DNA from: Ischnura elegans
Taxonomy: Eukaryota > Arthropoda > Insecta > Odonata > Coenagrionidae
NCBI RefSeq assembly: GCF_921293095.1
Contig: NC_060246.1
Coordinates: forward strand, 10,186,001 to 10,250,000
Direction: 5' to 3'
DNA: 64,000 nt
Position numbers and translations under genes: made by a program. The notes beneath the pieces are model-generated. The model was not told where the DNA came from and did no database searches. It saw nothing but the letters and a program-made list of their open reading frames with translations. Below, in pieces: positions 1-12,500 of this stretch. Position 1 is the first letter of the stretch. The number at the start of each line of letters is the position of its first letter.

Positions 1-413
1 TCCCAAGCATTCACTGAAATTGAAATGCTTAGACAAAATAACAGACTTTCGCCATTAATATGGAAAATATCGGCTAATGTGTCGTCACATAGTACGGACC
101 AATTACTACACTTCGAATATTCGTGTGTAGATAAATGCATAGACTAAGAGCCTGCACGTGCCTGACCTTGAAACATTATTAACATATCCAATTTGACCAG
201 TCAATCGTAGTATTATTATCAAGTTGGAGAGATTTTTAAGGTTTTATGATGAAATTCATGGCTATTTCTAGTTTTTTTTTCACGGAAGACGAAATTCACA
301 GTTTTAAGGTTTTCACGGTTGAGTGGATATTCATACAAACCAAATTGTAAAATACACAACACTATTTTGCTGCTAAATAACAGGCATGAAAAAAGCAACC
401 ACGATGCACTCAC
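1..413. other. Intron of cytohesin running off the left edge
   Basis: This is AT-rich sequence downstream of cytohesin exon 6. No further Sec7 or PH coding sequence is visible on the minus strand, so the next exon lies outside the window. Confidence 0.6.
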
Positions 414-562
414 GACAAGTAGTTCCCTGGGTAAATCCCCTCCATTGTTGATGCCTCTATTCATGGAAATGAACTGCTCCACAGTGGGCTTTTCTTTCAC
501 ACTCGGATTGTGTAAACTGGTATTAAGCATGATGATGGCAAATGATAACACATAGCAGGTAT
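414..562 (-). CDS. step: Cytohesin coding exon 6 (third part of Sec7 domain)
   Basis: The 149-nt exon follows a CACTTTAG acceptor and ends at CTTGTC|GTGAGT. It encodes [20 protein letters not shown], then [18 protein letters not shown], and ends with D-L-P-R-E-L-L-V in phase 0. The next exon should begin with the residues that follow this Sec7 segment (L-Y-E-S-I in relatives). It is not seen in bases 1-413, so the gene continues off the left edge. Confidence 0.95.
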
Positions 563-3500
563 CTAAAGTGATAAAAAAACACAATTATTACTTACAAGAG
601 AGTAGCAGTATAGGCATACATTAACATAGGACGAAAAGTTCAATTTCATACCAGTATTAGTAAATATATTGGTGTTGAGTTGACAGTAGCGCTGAGCAAA
701 ACACTCCATCATCCTGTCTATTTTCTGAGCCTCTCCAGGTAACCGAAAGCTCCACAGGAATTGTCTACAATTATAAGACATGCAACGAATAATTAATATT
801 ATTATGACACATACTGCAGAAAAAAAATGATTTAATGAAGAGTTAATTGTTCATTTGATGGAAAATAAATATGAGAGTAGACAAATTATGTTTCCTCATC
901 TTTCAAAGCCTGAAGGAGGTCCTTTGCATCATGACAGAAAAAGAAATCATCAAACTACTCTTCTTCTTGGGTGCATGATTTGTCTACTTAACACGCTGCA
1001 ATTCATAGCAAACATTAGTGACTGACTTAAGTGCTTAGCATCAAGAGAGGAACACATCCTTAATATGTACTAAGAATTATAATATGTATAATCATTTTGG
1101 ATTTCTGGAAAGCTTAATTTGATCCCAATATCACCCTCTGGCTTCATGTTTTCAGCCATAAATTGTTAATTATCCTCAAGGAAAATTACACCATCTGCAA
1201 TCCTGATTATTGTGCTGGAAGATGGTTGATTAGCAAAGGTCAAGGAGAATCAATTTATATTAATTAAACCCTAAGAGCAGCTCCTATTTTCTCCAACATC
1301 TCAATTTAAATTAATTTCATCAATTCTGATTTACATGTTCACCTCTTAGGCAAGTAAAATGGATATTTTGAGGTGTGAATTTGTGAAATTGCTTCATGTT
1401 GAATCCAAAAACTTAGTAGGTTTCACGTAGATAACTTAAGTCTCAACCAGTTTCATCGCTGGGTGACATCATCAGGTACAAATACAGTAAGTGCATGACC
1501 TTAAAAACACTTAGAAGGGGTGGAAGGGTGGCCAAGGTGGAGAAGCTAAGAATGGAGGTTTGGTTGTCCTTGAGTCATACAACGTTTCAAAATGGGAGGC
1601 ACACAATACATATTACAAATTGGGAGGTGGGGGGGAAAGGTTGACATGAATGGGCGGGGAGGGATGGGGGGCACATAGATATTATCTCAAGTACTCTCAC
1701 TTAATTACATCTTCAATGGTTTTTGTCAAAATCAACAGTTGGAATACACAAAACCTATTCTTATTCATATTGTACCTAATTAGTGTCATAATGCAAACAT
1801 AGGGACAAAGCACCCAAAATGGAGAAGATGAAAACGAATATTAGTGCACCGTAAGAGTGGCATGGACCAAAGGGTGCATCCGTTAGGGGGGAGAGAGCGG
1901 CTGTGTTGGAGACAAAAGTAGTTTATTCCTCGGACATAAAAATGCAGGGAATTCGGCCCTAAAAATTTGTAACTTTTCATTTTAGCCATACAAATGATGA
2001 CACTTTGTATATTTGAGAAAAATAATTGTTTATGCACTTATTGCTGTTGAGTGACCTCTCAAGTTAAACTATCGACCACATTTTTCTTAGCATATTGATT
2101 CTACATTCCATAGCACAATTAAGTACATTGTGATCAATAATCTGAGAAAAAAAAAAAAATAATCCACATGACGAATAATAAATAAGTTAACAATGAATCT
2201 TCTATTTATATAGGTAATTTATATTATTTAAATAAAAGTTTGACAGTTAATTGCCTCACAATGTAAAATAATCTCCGCTGCTGCTCGCTTTAATTTTGAT
2301 TTTACAGGCAAAAATACCAGTTGAAATTTGGTATAAAATGTGTCTGGCTCTGATGATAAAGGATAGTGTCAAATTCCATATTAAGAAACTAGATTACCTA
2401 CACTTAATATGGAGACAAGTGGTGAATATTATAATGCCAGGTGTTCCCAAAATAGTGGCTTCATGGTACATACTGGAGCAATCTCACACATTCGGTGCAT
2501 TAAAGAAGTGTAGCATAGTGAAAGGGTATGGGCCCCATACACGACAATCCTAATCAAGGGTTAGTGATGATTATAGAGTCAGTTTGGGACAAACTTGACA
2601 TCAATGCATTCAACAAACATCAGTTGCCTCTTTTATACCACAGGGTACAACTAAATTTGCACTTTGATAGTAAAAAATATGAAAATTGCCACTAACCTCA
2701 GAGCTTGGACAAGTATGAGATCAGTGAAGTCATGAAGATCCACAAAAGCTTTGAGGACCTTCTCGTTGAAGTCATTCCTTTCCCCTAGGTAGTCACCAAT
2801 GGCAGTCTTATTCAGTCCTTCGCCCTTGTGTAGGAATTGGGCCACATCTGCTGGCGTCTCCCTCAGGAGCCCATGCTCAATTAGGTATTCAATACCTTTC
2901 TTTGGATCCATATTGAACTTTTTCCGCCCAATAGACATTTTCTTTGCTCTAGTGTTGTTTTTGCTGCAATATGAAAACAACAGGATTGTCATACATAGAT
3001 CAATTAAGTCATTCTCAAGCCCACACAAAAAAATATTGAAATAAAAAAATTATCTCTCAGAACAAATTTTTTTTAGAAAAATTGGGTTTAAAATAGAAAT
3101 ATATGTATATAAATGGAATCTCCTCAACTCTGGCAATACAAAGTCATGAATTCAATGGATCCTTAAAAAATTGATTAATAATACATTATGAACTTTTTAT
3201 TAACCTCAAATCGTTATACTGCCATCAGTAAATGCAGAAATGACACAGCTTAAACAAGATGCCCTTAGATATTAAATTAAAGCAGTGGACAATGACAGTT
3301 GGTCTTCAAAAACATATTTAAAGGATTAAAATAATATTAAAATCATTTAATTCAAGCTAAGCCCAGCTCAAATTGAGATGCCAACAAGCACCGTGTGGGT
3401 AAACAAATCTCCACGCAATTGTTGACTGACAGTAATAGCTGCGTACCTGTCGACTAATCGAGCAGATTGATTTTATTTCCTTGCAAGTTTTGCAATTTCA

Positions 3501-6500
3501 TATCCCCGAAAGATGAGCTTATCAACAAAGTGCTCACAAACATGATTGATAACCACAAAAAGCACTTCCTAAATTCCTTAGATGCATGTGGCTTACCACA
3601 GCACAATTTACAGCTCAAGGTAGGTTCGGTGTTCAAGATAATTCGTAACCTAAACCAACCAAAACTATGCACTGGAATGCGTTTGGTGATTAAAAAACTA
3701 ATGACCAATGTGATTATACTTGATGGAAAATTCAAAGATGATGAAGTTCTCATTCCAAGGATTCCCATGATCCCAACCAATATGACCTTTGAGCTAAAAT
3801 GAATTCAAATTTCACACCGTGTTGCATTCGCAATGATGATTATCAAATCACAAGGTGATTGTTTGTTCTCTGAATCCCTAAATGGCATGTAATTCTCATG
3901 GTCAAATATATGTTGCATGTTCACATGTTGGTAAACCATCAGCTTTATTTGTTATTCCACCTGATATCAAAACAAAAACTGTTGTATATCAGAAGGTACT
4001 ATACTCAAGTGAATAAAGCTGAATGTGTAGGGTAGACCGAGGCACCTTTAAGCACACTGGGGCATTTTTAGCCAGTGCACTTTTCCAAACAGAGTTATAA
4101 TTAGCACGCCACAAGAAATGACATATTAATGCTGCTCTCTATGTGCTATTTTCACGAGGTATTGAGTATCAGTCAAGCATCGGTTTAGCATCGCGTAAAC
4201 TTGCCCCAAGAATGGGGTAAGACTTGGGCATAAAAAGATTTTTTACCGTTAAAAATGAAAATAGGCAAACAACTGAATGCATAAAATGTTGACTTTATTA
4301 ACTGCTTCATAAAACCAGTTTAATTTAAGACAAAAAGTAGAAAATTCATTGAAATAAATCCGTGCATGCATGCCTTGGTCTATCCTATGTGGATTAAATA
4401 CACAAAATATGTTTCTAACAAACCATTGTAATGCTTATTTTTGTAGTTTCAATTTTTTCTTAATTTATTACAATAAGTGAAAAATTGTTGAAATCTGCAG
4501 TACAGCTCCCTTGATTTATAAACAGTGTAACTAAACTGTTAATTAATTATTATGAGGTACAATGTTTGCCGGGTCAGCTAGTATTTTAATAATTTTCAGA
4601 GAGGTACAGAGAATATATGTAACATGGGTGCCATTAACTTCCAAAGCTATCAATGTGGAAAGATCAAGACGTTTGGACAGCTAAGCTAGAGCCAGTCTCA
4701 CTGACATGGTTTAATGGCCTAGTAAAATGAGTGGATTAAAGACGCAACAAATATGTTTACCAGCAGCAAAAGAAATCATAAATATACATTCCATTTTGAA
4801 TTATAATGCCAAAAAGTTTTAGGGAGTAATTGAAACATGTGAGCTAGATGCACCAAAATATATATTCACTTAAAATTGCCACATAAGCAACCTAAACTTA
4901 AACCAACCTTTCATCAGCTGTATCCATGTTTTCCATTTTAGCAACAATCTCCCCGAGCTCATCTTTAAGTTGCTGAAAAAGAAATAAAAATTCATAATAG
5001 ATACCTAAATAAGAAAACAGAAACACATCTATGCTTAATAAGAATGATATTTGGTGACCAAGAGGTTAATAAATTAAAATTAAATGACCAAAATATTTGG
5101 ATAAACAAACAGAAAACGAATTCAAAATTTTAAAAAAATTATCACACTAAAACTACAAAAAACAAAAAGTAAATCAATGTACGTCAAATAAATATTTAAA
5201 AATGAATTACAGAAAACCAATACACATTCACCACTCCCAATAGATGAGAAAAACGGGTATGAGATAAGGGGTTACGAATAATAGTTGGAGAGCAAAATAC
5301 AACTTTTCTACGAAAAATTTAGTACAAATTAAAGGAAAGTTGTTAATAAAACTTGAAACCACTATTCCATGTTAGACTTTGAAAACCAATATTTTTTTTT
5401 AGGATTTCAGAACTACAGACATATGACCATCCAATGAACACTGTAATGAATACTACATCACCGCTTAATATCAAATTAGAATGAGAGTAATTTAAGATAA
5501 GTTTTCAATACATACATAATTAAAATCATCAAAGTTCATCATAGGGCCCAAGAAAATACTACTCTACAGTTAATTTTAGTTGCCTGGTTACTGAAATTCA
5601 TAAATAATAAAATTATCACCAACATGAATACACAAGACAAAAGAGGTGGGGCAGAGAGGACAGAGAATGCCAATGCTTCCCAGCCAAAAAAAAGATGAAT
5701 GGAAAAATAAAGCATTTTGGCCATCCCTACAGGATAATTTTACCATGGTAATTATTTCCATGAATACGACTGCCACAGATATTTTCTCTTACCATACTTC
5801 AAAACTACACATGACAAGATTGAATAAAAAAATAACTACATTAACTTTTTCATACATGTAACAATGGAATGGTGCAATATGAAGAACCATATTCTCAGTC
5901 AAACTGAAGCAAAAATAAAAGGCCTGAAGCTCCATTCATGAGACTATGGAAGATGGAAACAAGTTGCTGTCAGGTAGGTGCTCAGTGCATACAAAAATGT
6001 CCGAGAGAAATAATTATTCCGAAATACATGCAAAAATCAAACATTTCAAACATATAAAATTGCTGATAGATATTACACATCCACCATCCATACTTAGACC
6101 TAAGCTTTGTTCCCATTACATATCTTAACATTTACACTTAACAACAAAAAAGCATTGAAGGTAAAAGTGAACAGAGAAATAAAAGATTTATCTTTTACCA
6201 CAAGTGATCAGGTGATATTAGCAAGGAAATAAGTGAATAAAAGTAGAAAAAATTCAAAATTTTTTGAAGAATTGGCTAGACTTTCAACGCGTTTTCATTG
6301 AGTTACAATAGAGGGATACCAATGTCTTAAAATTTATCTCATGCCCACCACCACTCCCCAAAAAAACTACATGCTAATTTGTTGTTAAGGAGGCTGTTTA
6401 CAGCACATTGGAGCAACAGTGACTTCTTAAATTTATTTCTTCCATGCATAATACATAAGAAGACAGGCAACATAACATCATAAGTATGCACGTTCAAGAC

Positions 6501-9500
6501 ATCAAGAGAGGAGAGGTACAAAAATATAATATGCATGGCCTTAGCCATTGAAGAATAGGAAGCTAAAGCATACATAACTGAGTGCTTCTGCACACCTATC
6601 TAAGAATAAATTCCCTCAGGTTTTACCCCTCACTGATTGGAACAAAACAACTAACCCTAATCACAAAAATTGCTAACATATGCAACTACAAGATAATTTT
6701 ACTTCTACACTAGCAAAACTAGCACACATACAAAAAACACTATTTCTTACATCATTCCTATAAAAAGCATCACTCAAAACTGCCAGTACTCATTATGCAT
6801 CTAACAACCATAACTTTGATAAAATCTTCTGCACTGGGTAAGGCTGTTTAAGGCCAACATTTCGATGAGAAACTCCCTCACCATCATCAGTGGCTTCATC
6901 ATACATGGGAAATATAACGCAGAATATACGTGGAACAATAGCTGTTTCACTGATTGATAGCATCCACCTCTTACTCAACTTTAAAAATCACCATAGACTA
7001 TGTGAATTAATGAAGGGTTTCCCAGGTTAGTCAAAGAGGAGGGTTACTGTGAGAAAGCCTGGCTAGATATTAGGCAGTGGAGGGAGTCAACGACCTTCCC
7101 CCCTTCAAGCAACCTCTTAATATGAAATTAATTGTGTTTTTCGTCAAAGGATAGGAAATCATTGGCCAACTGAGGGGGTGGGAAGTGGTCTCCCCCCTTA
7201 CTTAGTCTACTATGCTGTGATGCAAGAAAGGGTGGCTCTCCAATGCAAATTTTCATTTCATCAGCTCAAAAAACAATGTTTATAGATAATTGGAGAATAT
7301 ATAAAAGCCACTCATCCATAAGTAGAAGCATTATTCCTGAAAGATATTGTATAAAACCAATGCACCACGGAAAGTGGTGACCTCCCTCTCCCCCAAAAAA
7401 CCTTGCCCCACCCTAGGAGGAAATGCACATACAAACGTAGATACTTCTTAAAGTGTAATCAACAGAACATAATTACCTATCATGCTGAAATATGACATGC
7501 ATAAAATAATGGCGTAGAAAAAAACTATGCACCTGATTACATTTACGCTATCACCCATACATGACTATTAGTTCTGCTCAATGAATATATGTAGCTTGTG
7601 AAAATAAAGAGACTGGACTGCAGCTATTGTGGGGTGGTGTGGAAGGTTGTTTGTTAGTAACTTTCAGAGTATGTTACAAAGTGACCTCACTAATTTTCTT
7701 CGGGTAGAAAAAGTCCATAAAGCTAAAAGAGCAGCTGGAGTGCCAGGGGAAGAGTGGTGGGGGTTTGAGGTCGATGGAGATCAAAATTATGCAAAGGCAC
7801 CTTCAGTTTTAACCACTATAATATCTATCAGCTCCTCCTTTCTCCAATATTTGTTTTCTGTTGATTTACAATAAACAAACCAGTAACCCTTAAAAACTAA
7901 CGACAGAAATTGCAGAGTGGAAGAGGTACAGTAAACGAATATTCAATTCTTCTTATCCAATTCATCAGGTAATGACTTCATTTGAATGAATGACAATTAT
8001 TCACAAGACTCAGTATCTCACAATGTTTTCATGGATACATCTCAATTCCCAGCAACAGGAAAACCAATTGTGTGGGTAAAATGTCACAAAACATTTGATG
8101 ATGCAATGCATTGATATGATAAATGAATAAATTTTGTAGACTTGAACACAGTCACAGTATATGTGAAAGAGAAGACACTTTCATGTAGTCATGAAAATAC
8201 ATGAAGAAAAGAATTCTTTCAGTTAGCCTTTACTTTTTATCTCCAGTTAATATGCACAAATTTCATAAAAGGGAGACACTATAGAAACAGCATAGCATTT
8301 CACACAGAATGTGGCAACAGTACAACATGTACATTGTTTTGTTCACAAATGTAGCATTAATATTACAAGCAAAGGTTTTTCTCCAAAGAATGACTACATG
8401 AAAAGTATTGGACAGTTAATTCATTTAATCATCACATCTGCAATTCTAGAGAAAATTAAATGGCATGAAAACTATGAATTGCATAAACAAACAACACAGT
8501 GTATTGATGAGGTAAATCGTTAAGAAAGAAGAATAACAAGCACTTCCAACAAATATTTCAGGTATCCACTTGTACAACCACCTTCTCGAATAATTTTGAT
8601 TCTGATGTTTCCACAATCCATGAACTTGATTCCACAATCACAATTCAGCCAAACGCTTGTCCCTTACAGGAATTGCAGATTAGGATTATAATATTTAGGG
8701 ATGTGCGAGTACTCAAAAATTAGAGTCGAGTTGAGTAGTTAGTACTCAACTCAATTGTTTTGAGTAGTATAAAGACTGTCGAGTCGAGTACTTCCGGTTA
8801 AAGAGCCGTCAAGGCCAGTCAGTTCGGAAACTTGCCGAAAGGAGGGCTGGCTATTGAAACTCATGTATATTTATTTCACTGTTAATGTCGATAAGTCACT
8901 CCAGTGCCTTGGGCTGGAATTTCAGCTTGCTGTACATGTAGCAGTCAACCACTATGGGTAGTAGTGTATGTGAGCCCCTTTCCGTCAGCCTTCGCGGCTG
9001 ACTGTCTTCTGACTCGACAGCGTGATCAGAGTGGACCACTGTGCATATTGCTCATACTTATTTATACCATACTTTTATACCCTACCATACCTCCTTTACT
9101 TAAATGCTGAGATAATGTGTAAAAATGGTTAAGATTTCTATCGAAAAAATCAACTTTTAGATTTTAGCAGACAATGCTGACTATTCCTTGTGTTTGACGT
9201 AACAAGTGGGTGCCATCTTTCAGACTTTTTGAGTACTACATACATCCGATGTTAATTTTTGTTCATTCATTTATTTCGGTTAGTTTCCTTCTTGAACTTA
9301 CAAAAAAAGAGTAGCTACGGTTGATTAAATGAAGTATGAAATAAAGAAAAGTGTATGGTTTACAAAGCTAATGATAAGTTCTATTGCTTTATGTAGTTTG
9401 TTCGCTTAGTCCACTTAAATTCCATGAAGATTCAAAATCCATAAATATTGTTGATATAACTTTTAATAAAAATTCCTTGAGTTCCCAAATCTTGCAACTT

Positions 9501-12500
9501 TGCCAAGAAAGTATAGCCACACAAGTGTGTTGCAATTTTCTGAAAACAGTTACACTGTAACACGGAGACTTCAAAATCTGCTGCTTGAGTATGTGGAACA
9601 ATTGGTTTTTCTGCATGAGAATTTGAAAGGATCAAATATTACATGATTCATTTATGTATATAATTTTTGTTACAATTGAGCAAATGCCTTTAATGAGGGC
9701 TCTTCTGAGCAGTTTGGATACATATACTAATTAAATTGACAGCATATTACGGCAGGTTAATTCATTTCGACTGTGTTTATGGAACTATTTACAGCACATT
9801 AATTTTCATTCGTCTCGAAATTATGACACAATTAGCATCAACTTTACTCATTATCTTTTCCTTTTTCATCAAGCTAAGCATTTAGAACAGAAAATTCACA
9901 AGGGGATTGGAAAAATGAGAAAATGTTGGAGCATGCACTGCTGTATTGCATGGTTCACAATTCCCAAACTCAACTCAATACTCGTGAGTAGTTTTCAATT
10001 CGACTCGATACACGACTAGAGATCAAAAAGTACCACTCGCACATCCCTAATAATATTAGCAAATAGATCGGCAACACAGAGTAATAACCTGATATGACAT
10101 TTAATTGAATACATGGTCATTTATCAAGCAAATATCATCTCCCCAAATGTAATTATTTCATGTCAGTATTGCCTAATATAAGAAATTCACTATTTACCAT
10201 TCACATTCCATAAACACTGCTACCATTAGCACGTTTTTTTTCATGACCACAGTCAATCCTATTAACATCAAACCTAAGATACTTCTTTCGGATCAAATCA
10301 GTACAGCAAGTGCCTTCCAAATATGTTCATTATCAAAGTATTTGCCATATATTTTTTCGTAACTTGCATATAACCAACTCCATTCCATGAGAACTAGGAA
10401 TTCAGGTAAACCATACATAGTAGATTGAAATTGACCTTAAGCTAATGTTGATGACCAGCCACAGAAATTCAGTTTCTCTGGTGCTTATTTCACTGCCCTC
10501 ATTCATTTCTGTACACGGAAAATGCGGTACTTTTTTCTATTTTATTATGTGATACTGTAGGTCACATAATTCAAACTCTTATTCAGCTATACTAATACAT
10601 TTGTTATAGATACATCTACAACCCTCTGCAACTGATCAGACAGGTGTAACGTCTTACTATTCATTAAACACTTCAATTAATAATCATAGAGAGACACAAT
10701 ACAAATACCCACTGATTTATCAAGCAAGTCTGAGTAAAAACTCTAATTTTCAAATGCAACTTCCACAATGTGTTGCATGGAAAGCCAATTTATTTATAGT
10801 CAGTCCATGAAATACAACTAGGTCAGCATTTCTCAAATAAATAAAATTTCCTTCCATTCTTTGTGGAATTTCCATTACAAAGAAAAACGTGGATTTACAA
10901 ACACATTTCAACCCAAAAATTCATAACCCAAGTGGCCATGACGAGAAGCTAGAACTGTAAATTATAAATAAAGAACAGGTCAAATAAATTCTGCATAAAG
11001 CATCCTGTACAAAAGATTTAAAAAAAAAAAAAATTAAAATCACAATAAAACTCAAAGACTTAATAGAAGAACAAAATTGAATAAGTTTAAAACATATTTT
11101 AGTTAAACGTTAAGCCTGTGTCACAGGCATGTAGCATCTACATATAAATTTTTCCCTTGGAAAAGGGAAAAGTTTGACAGGAGAAGACCAGATATTTCAC
11201 AAAGACTTAGAACATTTTGCCAGAAACATATTTGTTATTACAAAATGATCTCATTAAACATGCATGAGATTAGTTAAAACTATACAATATATGTATGTTA
11301 CCAAAGAATGATCTTTAAAGCAACAATCAACACCTAAGATAAAATGTATGCATTTATTTGATATGATGACAATAAACATTACATAATATACGTGTATGCA
11401 TTACAATAAGCTAACAAATTTGATCCAAGATGAATAACAGAGCTTAAGGAATAAATAATGAGGCAAAAAAATTATTATTGGGTTTGACAAGCAAATGACA
11501 AATGTATCACTGAGCACTTGACCTTCCAGCTACCAATTACCAAGTAGTTATTGTCCTTACGATTCAATCTACCAGTCTCAATGAGGAGGCTTACAATGAT
11601 ATTAAAACAGATGAGAGATGAAAAATATTTGATGCATTGTTCTGAACTTTATTCAGAGGAAGCTAAATAAGGCAACTTGTGGCAACTTGCAACACAGCAC
11701 TACCACATATGTACTGCTCTTTGGCATCAGTGGCCACATAATATTTCACTGCATACGTGTCAGTAATATTTACAATAAATGAGAAACGAGACACTGTTTT
11801 GCTTAAATTTCTATCCAAAGAATATGTTCAAATGCAAAACCTAGTAAGCTGATAGGAGTTGAGCATTTTTCTACCAAGTATTCCATTCTGCTCATTGGGC
11901 TCAGAGCTTCCATGATTTCTTTGGATTCATCTATAAGCAGTTTCTACATTAAAACCAAGAAAAATAGAATTTCAACAGATTCCTCTTCCCCCAAATCGAT
12001 AAAGCCTACTCCATACCTATCAATACATTTCCTATTGCATATGACAACTGAGATATCTCAACTCACTTTAGCTTTATGGCAACAAATTCCATAGCACAAC
12101 CCATATAAGAATCCTTGGCAAGTTCACCACTTGTCTGTAGAAACCAAGTGACTACACTATTGAATAAAATGATATCAAAGATTTAACATAGCTTCCTTAG
12201 TAGAAGGATCAACCCAAGGGACTTTTTGGAGTGATTTGGCTGTTAAATAACTTGAAGTTAATGTCTGTTTTTTTCCTATATCAGATATCACTCCATTAGT
12301 ACTCATCAAACACATAATCAAGGACATTACAATAATGCTCAAGCCCCAAGTGGGCAAAATCTAACACATATCGGCAAATTTGATGCTTATGACCAGCGTG
12401 CTCCAATCGACAGAGAAAACTGGGATGCTGATGCTTGATATATATTTCATTTCTATACCACTCAAAATAGAGCAACAATAAACACTGCTGATGCTCTAAA

